The notes under the pieces: model-generated
What the model was told of the DNA's origin: nothing
What the model saw: only the letters and a program-made list of their open reading frames with translations
Database searches by the model: none
Part shown: positions 52,101-64,000 of the stretch, piece after piece
Layout: every line of letters starts with the position of its first letter
How positions within the stretch are numbered: position 1 is the first letter of the stretch
Origin: Odiellus spinosus
Taxonomy: Eukaryota; Arthropoda; Arachnida; Opiliones; Phalangiidae
NCBI GenBank assembly: GCA_963920705.1
Contig: OY987239.1
Span: 11,953,004 to 12,017,003, forward strand
Length of the DNA stretch: 64,000 nucleotides
Direction: 5' to 3'
Position numbers and translations under genes: made by a program

Positions 52101-55100
52101 AAAATTGAGATTGAGAAAATTGAGATTGAGAAAATTGAGATTGAGAAAATTGAGATTGAGAAAATAGAGATTGAGAAAATAGAGATTGAGAAAATAGAGA
52201 TTGAGAAAATAGAGATTGAGAAAATAGAGATTGAGAAAATTGAAATAAGCATCTACACCCCCTGTAAAAATTGAAATAAGCATCTACACCCCCTGTAAAA
52301 ATTGAAATAAGCATCTACACCCCCTGTAAAAATTGAAATAAGCATCTACACCCCCTGTAAAAATTGAAATAAGCATCTACACCCCCTGTAAAAATTGAAA
52401 TAATCATATACACCCCCTGTAAAAATTGAAATAAGCATCTACACCCCCTGTAAAAATTGAAATAAGCATCTACACCCCCTGTAAAAATTGAAATAAGCAT
52501 CTACACCCCCTGTAAAAATTGAAATAATCATATACACCCCTGTAAAAATTGAAATAAGCATCTACACCCCCTGTAAAAATTGAAATAAGCATCTACACCC
52601 CCTGTAAAAATTGAAATAATCATATACACCCCCTGTAAAAATTGAAATAAGCATCTACACCCCCTGTAAAAATTGAAATAAACATCTACACCCCCTGTAA
52701 AAATTGAAATAAGCATCTACACCCCCTGTAAAAATTGAAATAAGCATCTACACCCCCTGTAAAAATTGAAATAAGCATCTACACCCCCTGTAAAAATTGA
52801 AATAAGCATCTACACCCCCTGTAAAAATTGAAATAAGCATCTACACCCCCTGTAAAAATTGAAATAAGCATCTACATTGAGAAAATTGAGATTGAGAAAA
52901 TTGAGATTGAGAAAATTGAGATTGAGAAAATTGAGATTGAGAAAATTGAGATTGAGAAAATTGAGATTGAGAAAATTGAGATTGAGAAAATAGAGATTGA
53001 GAAAATTGAAATAAGCATCTACAACCCCTGTAAAAATTGAAATAAGCATCTACACCCCCTGTAAAAATTGAAATAATCATATACACCCCCTGTAAAAATT
53101 GAAATAAGCATCTACACCCCCTGTGAAAATTGAAATAAGCATCTACATTGAGAAAATTTTGATTGAGAAAATTGAGATTGAGAAAATTGAGATTGAGAAA
53201 ATTGAGATTGAGAAAATTGAGATTGAGAAAATTGAGATTGAGAAAATTGAGATTGAGAAAATTGAGATTGAGAAAATTGAGATTGAGAAAATTGAGATTG
53301 AGAAAATTGAGATTGAGAAAATTGAGATTGAGAAAATTGAGATTGAGAAAATAGAGATTGAGAAAATTGAAATAAGCATCTACACCCCCTGTAAAAATTG
53401 AAATAAGCATCTACACCCCCTGTAAAAATTGAAATAAGCATCTACACCCCCTGTAAAAATTGAAATAAGCATCTACACCCCCTGTAAAAATTGAAATAAG
53501 CATCTACACCCCTTATAAAAATTCAAATAAGCTTCTACACCCCCTGTAAAAATTGAAATAAGCATCTACACCCCCTGTAAAAATTGAAATAAGCATCTAC
53601 ACCCCCTGTAAAAATTGAAATAAGCATCTACATTGAGAAAATTGAGATTGAGAAAATTGAGATTGAGAAAATTGAGATTGAGAAAATTGAGATTGAGAAA
53701 ATTGAGATTGAGAAAATTGAGATTGAGAAAATTGAGATTGAGAAAATTGAGATTGAGAAAATTGAGATTGAGAAAATTGAGATTGAGAAAATTGAGATTG
53801 AGAAAATTGAGATTGAGAAAATTGAGATTGAGAAAATTGAGATTGAGAAAATTGAGATTGAGAAAATTGAGATTGAGAAAATTGAGATTGAGAAAATTGA
53901 GATTGAGAAAATTGAGATTGAGAAAATTGAGATTGAGAAAATTGAGATTGAGAAAATAGAGATTGAGAAAATTGAAATAAGCATCTACACCCCCTGTAAA
54001 AATTGAAATAAGCATCTACACCCCCTGTAAAAATTGAAATAAGCATCTACACCCCCTGTAAAAATTGAAATAATCATATACACCCCCTGTAAAAATTAAA
54101 ATAAGCATCTACACCCCCTGTAAAAATTGAAATAAGCATCTACACCCCCTGTAAAAATTGAAATAATCATATACACCCCTTGTAAAAATTGAAATAAGCA
54201 TCTACACCCCCTGTGAAAATTGAAATAAGCATCTACATTGAGAAAATTGAGATTGAGAAAATTGAGATTGAGAAAATTGAGATTGAGAAAATTGAGATTG
54301 AGAAAATTGAGATTGAGAAAATTGAGATTGAGAAAATTGAGATTGAGAAAATTGAGATTGAGAAAATTGAGATTGAGAAAATTGAGATTGAGAAAATTGA
54401 GATTGAGAAAATTGAGATTGAGAAAATAGAGATTGAGAAAATTGAAATAAGCATCTACACCCCCTGTAAAAATTGAAATAAGCATCTACACCCCCTGTGA
54501 AAATTGAAATAAGCATCTACATTGAGAAAATTGAGATTGAGAAAATTGAGATTGAGAAAATTGAGATTGAGAAAATTGAGATTGAGAAAATTGAGATTGA
54601 GAAAATTGAGATTGAGAAAATTGAGATTGAGAAAATTGAGATTGAGAAAATTGAGATTGAGAAAATTGAGATTGAGAAAATTGAGATTGAGAAAATTGAG
54701 ATTGAGAAAATTGAGATTGAGAAAATTGAGATTGAGAAAATAGAGATTGAGAAAATTGAAATAAGCATCTACACCCCCTGTAAAAATTGAAATAAGCATC
54801 TACACCCCCTGTAAAAATTGAAATAAGCATCTACACCCCCTGTAAAAATTGAAATAAGCATCTACACCCCCTGTAAAAATTGAAATAAGCATCTACACCC
54901 CCTGTAAAAATTGAAATAAGCATCTACACCCCCTGTAAAAATTGAAATAATCATATACACCCCCTGTAAAAATTGAAATAAGCATCTACACCCCCTGTAA
55001 AAATTGAAATAAGCATCTACACCCCCTGTAAAAATTGAAATAATCATATACACCCCCTGTAAAAATTGAAATAAGCATCTACACCCCCTGTAAAAATTGA

Positions 55101-58100
55101 AATAAGCATCTACACCCCCTGTAAAAATTGAAATAATCATATACACCCCTGTAAAAATTGAAATAAGCATCTACACCCCCTGTAAAAATTGAAATAAGTA
55201 TCTACACCCCTTGTAAAAATTCAAATAAGCTTCTACACCCCCTGTAAAAATTGAAATAAGCATCTACACCCCCTGTAAAAATTGAAATAAGCATCTACAC
55301 CCCCTGTAAAAATTGAAATAAGCATCTACACCCCCTGTAAAAATTGAAATAAGCATCTACATTGAGAAAATTGAGATTGAGAAAATTGAGATTGAGAAAA
55401 TTGAGATTGAGAAAATTGAGATTGAGAAAATTGAGATTGAGAAAATTGAGATTGAGAAAATTGAGATTGAGAAAATTGAGATTGAGAAAATTGAGATTGA
55501 GAAAATTGAGATTGAGAAAATTGAGATTGAGAAAATTGAGATTGAGAAAATTGAGATTGAGAAAATTGAGATTGAGAAAATTGAGATTGAGAAAATTGAG
55601 ATTGAGAAAATTGAGATTGAGAAAATTGAGATTGAGAAAATAGAGATTGAGAAAATTGAAATAAGCATCTACACCCCCTGTAAAAATTGAAATAAGCATC
55701 TACACCCCCTGTAAAAATGGAAATAATCATATACACCCCCTGTAAAAATTGAAATAAGCATCTACACCCCCTGTAAAAATTGAAATAAGCATCTACACCC
55801 CCTGTAAAAATTGAAATAAGCATCTACACCCCCTGTAAAAATTGAAATAAGCATCTACACCCCCTGTAAAAATTGAAATAAGCATCTACACCCCCTGTAA
55901 AAATTGAAATAAGCATCTACACCCCCTGTAAAAATTGAAATAATCATATACATCCCCTGTAAAAATTGAAATAAGCATCTACACCCCCTGTAAAAATTGA
56001 AATAAGCATCTACACCCCCTGTAAAAATTGAAATAAGCATCTACACCCCCTGTGAAAATTGAAATAAGCATCTACATTGAGAAAATTGAGATTGAGAAAA
56101 TTGAGATTGAGAAAATTGAGATTGAGAAAATTGAGATTGAGAAAATTGAGATTGAGAAAATTGAGATTGAGAAAATTGAGATTGAGAAAATTGAGATTGA
56201 GAAAATTGAGATTGAGAAAATTGAGATTGAGAAAATTGAGATTGAGAAAATTGAGATTGAGAAAATTGAGATTGAGAAAATTGAGATTGAGAAAATTGAG
56301 ATTGAGAAAATTGAGATTGAGAAAATTGAGATTGAGAAAATTGAGATTGAGAAAATAGAGATTGAGAAAATTGAAATAAGCATCTACACCCCCTGTAAAA
56401 ATTGAAATAAGCATCTACACCCCCTGTAAAAATTGAAATAAGCATCTACACCCCCTGTAAAAATTGAAATAAGCATCTACACCCCCTGTAAAAATTGAAA
56501 TAAGCATCTACACCCCCTGTAAAAATTGAAATAAGCATCTACACCCCCTGTAAAAATTGAAATAAGCATCTACACCCCCTGTAAAAATTGAAATAATCAT
56601 ATACACCCCCTGTAAAAATTGAAATAAGCATCTACACCCCCTGTAAAAATTGAAATAAGCATCTACACCCCCTGTAAAAATTGAAATAATCATATACACC
56701 CCCTGTAAAAATTGAAATAAGCATCTACACCCCCTGTAAAAATTGAAATAATCATATACACCCCTGTAAAAATTGAAATAAGCATCTACACCCCCTGTAA
56801 AAATTGAAATAAGCATCTACACCCCCTGTAAAAATTGAAATAAGCATCTACACCCCCTGTAAAAATTGAAATAAGCATCTACACCCCCTGTAAAAATTGA
56901 AATAAGCATCTACACCCCCTGTAAAAATTGAAATAAGCATCTACACCCCCTGTAAAAATTGAAATAATCATATACACCCCCTGTAAAAATTGAAATAAGC
57001 ATCTACACCCCCTGTAAAAATTGAAATAAGCATCTACACCCCCTGTAAAAATTGAAATAAGCATCTACACCCCCTGTGAAAATTGAAATAAGCATCTACA
57101 TTGAGAAAATTGAGATTGAGAAAATTGAGATTGAGAAAATTGAGATTGAGAAAATTGAGATTGAGAAAATTGAGATTGAGAAAATTGAGATTGAGAAAAT
57201 TGAGATTGAGAAGATTGAGAAAATTGAGATTGAGAAAATTGAGATTGAGAAAATTGAGATTGAGAAAATTGAGATTGAGAAAATTGAGATTGAGAAAATT
57301 GAGATTGAGAAAATAGAGATTGAGAAAATTGAAATAAGCATCTACACCCCCTGTAAAAATTGAAATAAGCATCTACACCCCCTGTAAAAATTGAAATAAG
57401 CATCTACATTGAGAAAATTGAGATTGAGAAAATTGAGATTGAGAAAATTGAGATTGAGAAAATTGAGATTGAGAAAATTGAGATTGAGAAAATAGAGATT
57501 GAGAAAATTGAAATAAGCATCTACACCCCCTGTAAAAATTGAAATAAGCATCTACACCCCCTGTGAAAATTGAAATAAGCATCTACATTGAGAAAATTGA
57601 GATTGAGAAAATTGAGATTGAGAAAATTGAGATTGAGAAAATTGAGATTGAGAAAATTGAGATTGAGAAAATTGAGATTGAGAAAATTGAGATTGAGAAA
57701 ATTGAGATTGAGAAAATTGAGATTGAGAAAATTGAGATTGAGAAAATTGAGATTGAGAAAATTGAGATTGAGAAAATTGAGATTGAGAAAATTGAGATTG
57801 AGAAAATTGAGATTGAGAAAATTGAGATTGAGAAAATTGAGATTGAGAAAATTGAGATTGAGAAAATTGAGATTGAGAAAATTGAGATTGAGAAAATTGA
57901 GATTGAGAAAATTGAGATTGAGAAAATTGAGATTGAGAAAATTGAGATTGAGAAAATTGAGATTGAGAAAATTGAGATTGAGAAAATTGAGATTGAGAAA
58001 ATTGAAATAAGCATCTACACCCCCTGTAAAAATTGAAATAAGCATCTACACCCCCTGTAAAAATTGAAATAAGCATCTACACCCCCTGTAAAAATTGAAA

Positions 58101-61100
58101 TAAGCATCTACACCCCCTGTAAAAATTGAAATAATCATATACACCCCCTGTAAAAATTAAAATAAGCATCTACACCCCCTGTAAAAATTGAAATAAGCAT
58201 CTACACCCCCTGTAAAAATTGAAATAATCATATACACCCCCTGTAAAAATTAAAATAAGCATCTACACCCCCTGTAAAAATTGAAATAAGCATCTACACC
58301 CCCTGTAAAAATTGAAATAATCATCTACACCCCTGTAAAAATTGAAATAAGCATCTACACCCCCTGTAAAAATTGAAATAAGCATCTACACCCTCTGTAA
58401 AAATTGAAATAATCATCTACACCCCCTGTAAAAATTGAAATAAGCATCTACACCCCCTGTAAAAATTGAAATAAGCATCTACACCCCCTGTAAAAATTGA
58501 AATAAGCATCTACACCCCCTGTAAAAATTGAAATAAGCATCTACACCCCCTGTAAAAATTGAAATAAGCATCTACACCCCCTGTAAAAATTGAAATAAGC
58601 ATCTACACCCCCTGTGAAAATTGAAATAAGCATCTACATTGAGAAAATTGAGATTGAGAAAATTGAGATTGAGAAAATTGAGATTGAGAAAATTGAGATT
58701 GAGAAAATTGAGATTGAGAAAATTGAGATTGAGAAAATTGAGATTGAGAAAATTGAGATTGAGAAAATTGAGATTGAGAAAATTGAGATTGAGAAAATTG
58801 ATTTTGAGAAAATTGAGATTGAGAAAATTGAGATTGAGAAAATAGAGATTGAGAAAATAGAGATTGAGAAAATTGAGATTGAGAAAATTGAGATTGAGAA
58901 AATTGAGATTGAGAAAATTGAGATTGAGAAAATAGAGATTGAGAAAATTGAAATAAGCATCTACACCCCCTGTAAAAATTGAAATAAGCATCTACACCCC
59001 CTGTAAAAATTGAAATAAGCATCTACACCCCCTGTAAAAATTGAAATAAGCATCTACACCCCCTGTAAAAATTGAAATAAGCATCTACACCCCCTGTAAA
59101 AATTGAAATAATCATATACACCCCCTGTAAAAATTGAAATAAGCATCTACACCCCCTGTAAAAATTGAAATAAGCATCTACACCCCCTGTAAAAATTGAA
59201 ATAAGCATCTACACCCCCTGTAAAAATTGAAATAATCATATACACCCCTGTAAAAATTGAAATAAGCATCTACACCCCCTGTAAAAATTGAAATAAGCAT
59301 CTACACCCCCTGTAAAAATTGAAATAATCATATACACCCCCTGTAAAAATTGAAATAAGCATCTACACCCCCTGTAAAAATTGAAATAAACATCTACACC
59401 CCCTGTAAAAATTGAAATAAGCATCTACACCCCCTGTAAAAATTGAAATAAGCATCTACACCCCCTGTAAAAATTGAAATAAGCATCTACACCCCCTGTA
59501 AAAATTGAAATAAGCATCTACACCCCCTGTAAAAATTGAAATAAGCATCTACACCCCCTGTAAAAATTGAAATAAGCATCTACATTGAGAAAATTGAGAT
59601 TGAGAAAATTGAGATTGAGAAAATTGAGATTGAGAAAATTGAGATTGAGAAAATTGAGATTGAGAAAATTGAGATTGAGAAAATTGAGATTGAGAAAATT
59701 GAGATTGAGAAAATAGAGATTGAGAAAATTGAAATAAGCATCTACAACCCCTGTAAAAATTGAAATAAGCATCTACACCCCCTGTAAAAATTGAAATAAT
59801 CATATACACCCCCTGTAAAAATTGAAATAAGCATCTACACCCCCTGTGAAAATTGAAATAAGCATCTACATTGAGAAAATTGAGATTGAGAAAATTGAGA
59901 TTGAGAAAATTGAGATTGAGAAAATTGAGATTGAGAAAATTGAGATTGAGAAAATTGAGATTGAGAAAATTGAGATTGAGAAAATTGAGATTGAGAAAAT
60001 TGAGATTGAGAAAATTGAGATTGAGAAAATTGAGATTGAGAAAATAGAGATTGAGAAAATTGAAATAAGCATCTACACCCCCTGTAAAAATTGAAATAAG
60101 CATCTACACCCCCTGTAAAAATTGAAATAAGCATCTACACCCCCTGTAAAAATTGAAATAAGCATCTACACCCCCTGTAAAAATTGAAATAAGCATCTAC
60201 ACCCCCTGTAAAAATTGAAATAAGCATCTACACCCCCTGTAAAAATTGAAATAATCATATACACCCCCTGTAAAAATTGAAATAAGCATCTACACCCCCT
60301 GTAAAAATTGAAATAAGCATCTACACCCCCTGTAAAAATTGAAATAGGCATCTACACCCCCTGTAAAAATTGAAATAAGCATCTACACCCCCTGTAAAAA
60401 TTGAAATAAGCATCTACACCCCTTGTAAAAATTCAAATAAGCTTCTACACCCCCTGTAAAAATTGAAATAAGCATCTACACCCCCTGTAAAAATTGAAAT
60501 AAGCATCTACATTGAGAAAATTGAGATTGAGAAAATTGAGATTGAGAAAATTGAGATTGAGAAAATTGAGATTGAGAAAATTGAGATTGAGAAAATTGAG
60601 ATTGAGAAAATTGAGATTGAGAAAATTGAGATTGAGAAAATTGAGATTGAGAAAATTGAGATTGAGAAAATTGAGATTGAGAAAATTGAGATTGAGAAAA
60701 TTGAGATTGAGAAAATTGAGATTGAGAAAATTGAGATTGAGAAAATTGAGATTGAGAAAATTGAGATTGAGAAAATTGAGATTGAGAAAATTGAGATTGA
60801 GAAAATTGAGATTGAGAAAATTGAGATTGAGAAAATTGAGATTGAGAAAATTGAGATTGAGAAAATTGAGATTGAGAAAATTGAGATTGAGAAAATTGAG
60901 ATTGAGAAAATTGAGATTGAGAAAATTGAGATTGAGAAAATTGAGATTGAGAAAATTGAGATTGAGAAAATTGAGATTGAGAAAATTGAGATTGAGAAAA
61001 TTGAGATTGAGAAAATTGAGATTGAGAAAATTGAGATTGAGAAAATTGAGATTGAGAAAATAGAGATTGAGAAAATTGAAATAAGCATCTACACCCCCTG

Positions 61101-64000
61101 TAAAAATTGAAATAAGCATCTACACCCCCTGTAAAAATTGAAATAAGCATCTACACCCCCTGTAAAAATTGAAATAAGCATCTACACCCCCTGTAAAAAT
61201 TGAAATAATCATATACACCCCCTGTAAAAATTAAAATAAGCATCTACACCCCCTGTAAAAATTGAAATAAGCATCTACACCCCCTGTAAAAATTGAAATA
61301 ATCATATACACCCCTTGTAAAAATTGAAATAAGCATCTACACCCCCTGTGAATATTGAAATAAGCATCTACATTGAGAAAATTGAGATTGAGAAAATTGA
61401 GATTGAGAAAATTGAGATTGAGAAAATTGAGATTGAGAAAATTGAGATTGAGAAAATTGAGATTGAGAAAATTGAGATTGAGAAAATTGAGATTGAGAAA
61501 ATTGAGATTGAGAAAATTGAAATAAGCATCTACACCCCCTGTAAAAATTGAAATAAGCATCTACACCCCCTGTAAAAATTGAAATAAGCATCTACATTGA
61601 GAAAATTGAGATTGAGAAAATTGAGATTGAGAAAATTGAGATTGAGAAAATTGAGATTGAGAAAATTGAGATTGAGAAAATTGAGATTGAGAAAATAGAG
61701 ATTGAGAAAATTGAAATAAGCATCTACACCCCCTGTAAAAATTGAAATAAGCATCTACACCCCCTGTGAAAATTGAAATAAGCATCTACATTGAGAAAAT
61801 TGAGATTGAGAAAATTGAGATTGAGAAAATTGAGATTGAGAAAATTGAGATTGAGAAAATTGAGATTGGGAAAATTGAGATTGAGAAAATTGAGATTGAG
61901 AAAATTGAGATTGAGAAAATTGAGATTGAGAAAATTGAGATTGAGAAAATTGAGATTGAGAAAATTGAGATTGAGAAAATTGAGATTGAGAAAATAGAGA
62001 TTGAGAAAATTGAAATAAGCATCTACACCCCCTGTAAAAATTGAAATAAGCATCTACACCCCCTGTGAAAATTGAAATAAGCATCTACATTGAGAAAATT
62101 GAGATTGAGAAAATTGAGATTGAGAAAATTGAGATTGAGAAAATTGAGATTGAGAAAATTGAGATTGAGAAAATTGAGATTGAGAAAATTGAGATTGAGA
62201 AAATTGAGATTGAGAAAATTGAGATTGAGAAAATTGAGATTGAGAAAATAGAGATTGAGAAAATAGAGATTGAGAAAATTGAAATAAGCATCTACACCCC
62301 CTGTAAAAATTGAAATAAGCATCTACACCCCCTGTGAAAATTGAAATAAGCATCTACATTGAGAAAATTGAGATTGAGAAAATTGAGATTGAGAAAATTG
62401 AGATTGAGAAAATTGAGATTGAGAAAATTGAGATTGAGAAAATTGAGATTGAGAAAATTGAGATTGAGAAAATTGAGATTGAGAAAATTGAGATTGAGAA
62501 AATTGAGATTGAGAAAATTGAGATTGAGAAAATTGAGATTGAGAAAATTGAGATTGAGAAAATTGAGATTGAGAAAATTGAGATTGAGAAAATTGAGATT
62601 GAGAAAATAGAGATTGAGAAAATAGAGATTGAGAAAATTGAAATAAGCATCTACACCCCCTGTAAAAATTGAAATAAGCATCTACACCCCCTGTAAAAAT
62701 TGAAATAAGCATCTACACCCCCTGTAAAAATTGAAATAAGCATCTACACCCCCTGTAAAAATTGAAATAAGCATCTACACCCCCTGTAAAAATTGAAATA
62801 AGCATCTACACCCCCTGTAAAACTTGAAATAAGCATCTACACCCCCTGTAAAAATTGAAATAATCATATACACCCCCTGTAAAAATTGAAATAAGCATCT
62901 ACACCCCCTGTAAAAATTGAAATAAGCATCTACACCCCCTGTAAAAATTGAAATAATCATATACACCCCCTGTAAAAATTGAAATAAGCATCTACACCCC
63001 CTGTAAAAATTGAAATAAGCATCTACACCCCCTGTAAAAATTGAAATAATCATATACACCCCTGTAAAAATTGAAATAAGCATCTACACCCCCTGTAAAA
63101 ATTGAAATAAGCATCTACACCCCTTGTAAAAATTCAAATAAGCTTCTACACCCCTTGTAAAAATTCAAATAAGCATCTACACCCCCTGTAAAAATTGAAA
63201 TAAGCATCTACACCCCCTGTAAAAATTGAAATAAGCATCTACACCCCCTGTAAAAATTGAAATAAGCATCTACATTGAGAAAATTGAGATTGAGAAAATT
63301 GAGATTGAGAAAATTGAGATTGAGAAAATTGAGATTGAGAAAATTGAGATTGAGAAAATTGAGATTGAGAAAATTGAGATTGAGAAAATTGAGATTGAGA
63401 AAATTGAGATTGAGAAAATTGAGATTGAGAAAATTGAGATTGAGAAAATTGAGATTGAGAAAATTGAGATTGAGAAAATTGAGATTGAGAAAATTGAGAT
63501 TGAGAAAATTGAGATTGAGAAAATTGAGATTGAGAAAATTGAGATTGAGAAAATTGAGATTGAGAAAATTGAGATTGAGAAAATTGAGATTGAGAAAATA
63601 GAGATTGAGAAAATTGAAATAAGCATCTACACCCCCTGTAAAAATTGAAATAAGCATCTACACCCCCTGTAAAAATGGAAATAATCATATACACCCCCTG
63701 TAAAAATTGAAATAAGCATCTACACCCCCTGTAAAAATTGAAATAAGCATCTACACCCCCTGTAAAAATTGAAATAAGCATCTACACCCCCTGTAAAAAT
63801 TGAAATAAGCATCTACACCCCCTGTAAAAATTGAAATAATCATATACACCCCCTGTAAAAATTGAAATAATCATATACACCCCCTGTAAAAATTGAAATA
63901 AGCATCTACACCCCCTGTAAAAATTGAAATAAGCATCTACACCCCCTGTAAAAATTGAAATAAGCATCTACACCCCCTGTGAAAATTGAAATAAGCATCT
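46150..64000. repeat. Satellite S5, 31-bp runs alternating with 15-bp blocks
   Basis: The 31-bp unit is AAATTGAAATAAGCATCTAC followed by ACCCCCTGTAA. Runs of it alternate with about 28 blocks of the 15-bp S4 unit (for example 46848-47115, 47687-48105, 49948-50270, 57588-58005 and 60512-61080). Joints are standard: entry through CATCTACATTGAGAAAATT and exit through AAAATAGAGATTGAG or AAAATTGAAATAAGC. Variants TCATATACACC, GTGAAAATTG and CAAATAAGCTTCT recur at fixed places, revealing kilobase-scale duplications. The array runs off the window. Confidence 0.98.

Noticed and set aside
46150..64000. CRISPR-like pattern of 31-bp repeats with interspersed segments
   Set aside because: The intervening segments are the 15-bp satellite, not unique spacers, and the genome is eukaryotic.

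Overview
The window is AT-rich nuclear DNA from an intron-bearing eukaryote, most likely an arthropod and plausibly an insect. The evidence is GT-AG introns of tens to about 1,300 bp, AATAAA signals, a TATA box spaced about 32 bp from a TCAGT initiator, a many-domain secreted Kazal inhibitor, a short (CCTAA)n tract and dense MITEs. Species cannot be named from this. All gene models were spliced by hand from reading frame, splice sites and comparison between paralogues, so exon ends are predictions.

Layout. 0.7-3.0 kb (+): last four exons of the nucleolar GTPase NOG1/GTPBP4. 4.1-4.4 kb (-): an orphan coiled-coil exon. 5-12 kb: no convincing gene; nested MITEs of several families. 12.3-14.7 kb (+): a seven-exon secreted protein. 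14.85-15.24 kb (-): a structured Pol III gene with the fold of SRP (7SL) RNA. 15.8-18.7 kb (-), 20.35-22.8 kb (+) and 23.8-25.8 kb (+): three members of a Cys-rich secreted family sharing a 71-nt second exon and the same intron phases; the 12.3 kb gene may be a distant fourth. 26.2-28.8 kb (-): a 694-residue ankyrin-repeat protein with a long polar tail. 30.3-32.35 kb (-): a complete 162-residue four-finger C2H2 protein. 34.2-38.26 kb (-): a complete 11-exon, 497-residue inhibitor with ten Kazal domains that strictly alternate between a four-cysteine and a six-cysteine form.

From 38.8 kb to the end (about 25 kb) there is only satellite DNA: a 63-bp palindrome-bearing array, about 2 kb of a 22-bp unit, a spacer of 17-bp units, about 261 copies of a 15-bp unit without C on the + strand, then 18 kb in which blocks of the 15-mer alternate with runs of a 31-bp unit in multi-kilobase higher-order repeats. 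The very long open frames here are artefacts of periodicity.

Three MITE families (A, B, C) share CA...TG termini and make 7-bp target duplications; an empty paralogous site supports this for family A. A fourth (D) is hAT-like with 8-bp duplications, and others are TTAA-flanked and Kolobok/T2-like. The items most worth following up are the alternating Kazal architecture, the 7-bp-TSD MITE families, the 7SL gene, the Cys-rich secreted family and the ordered mutation series in the satellite.
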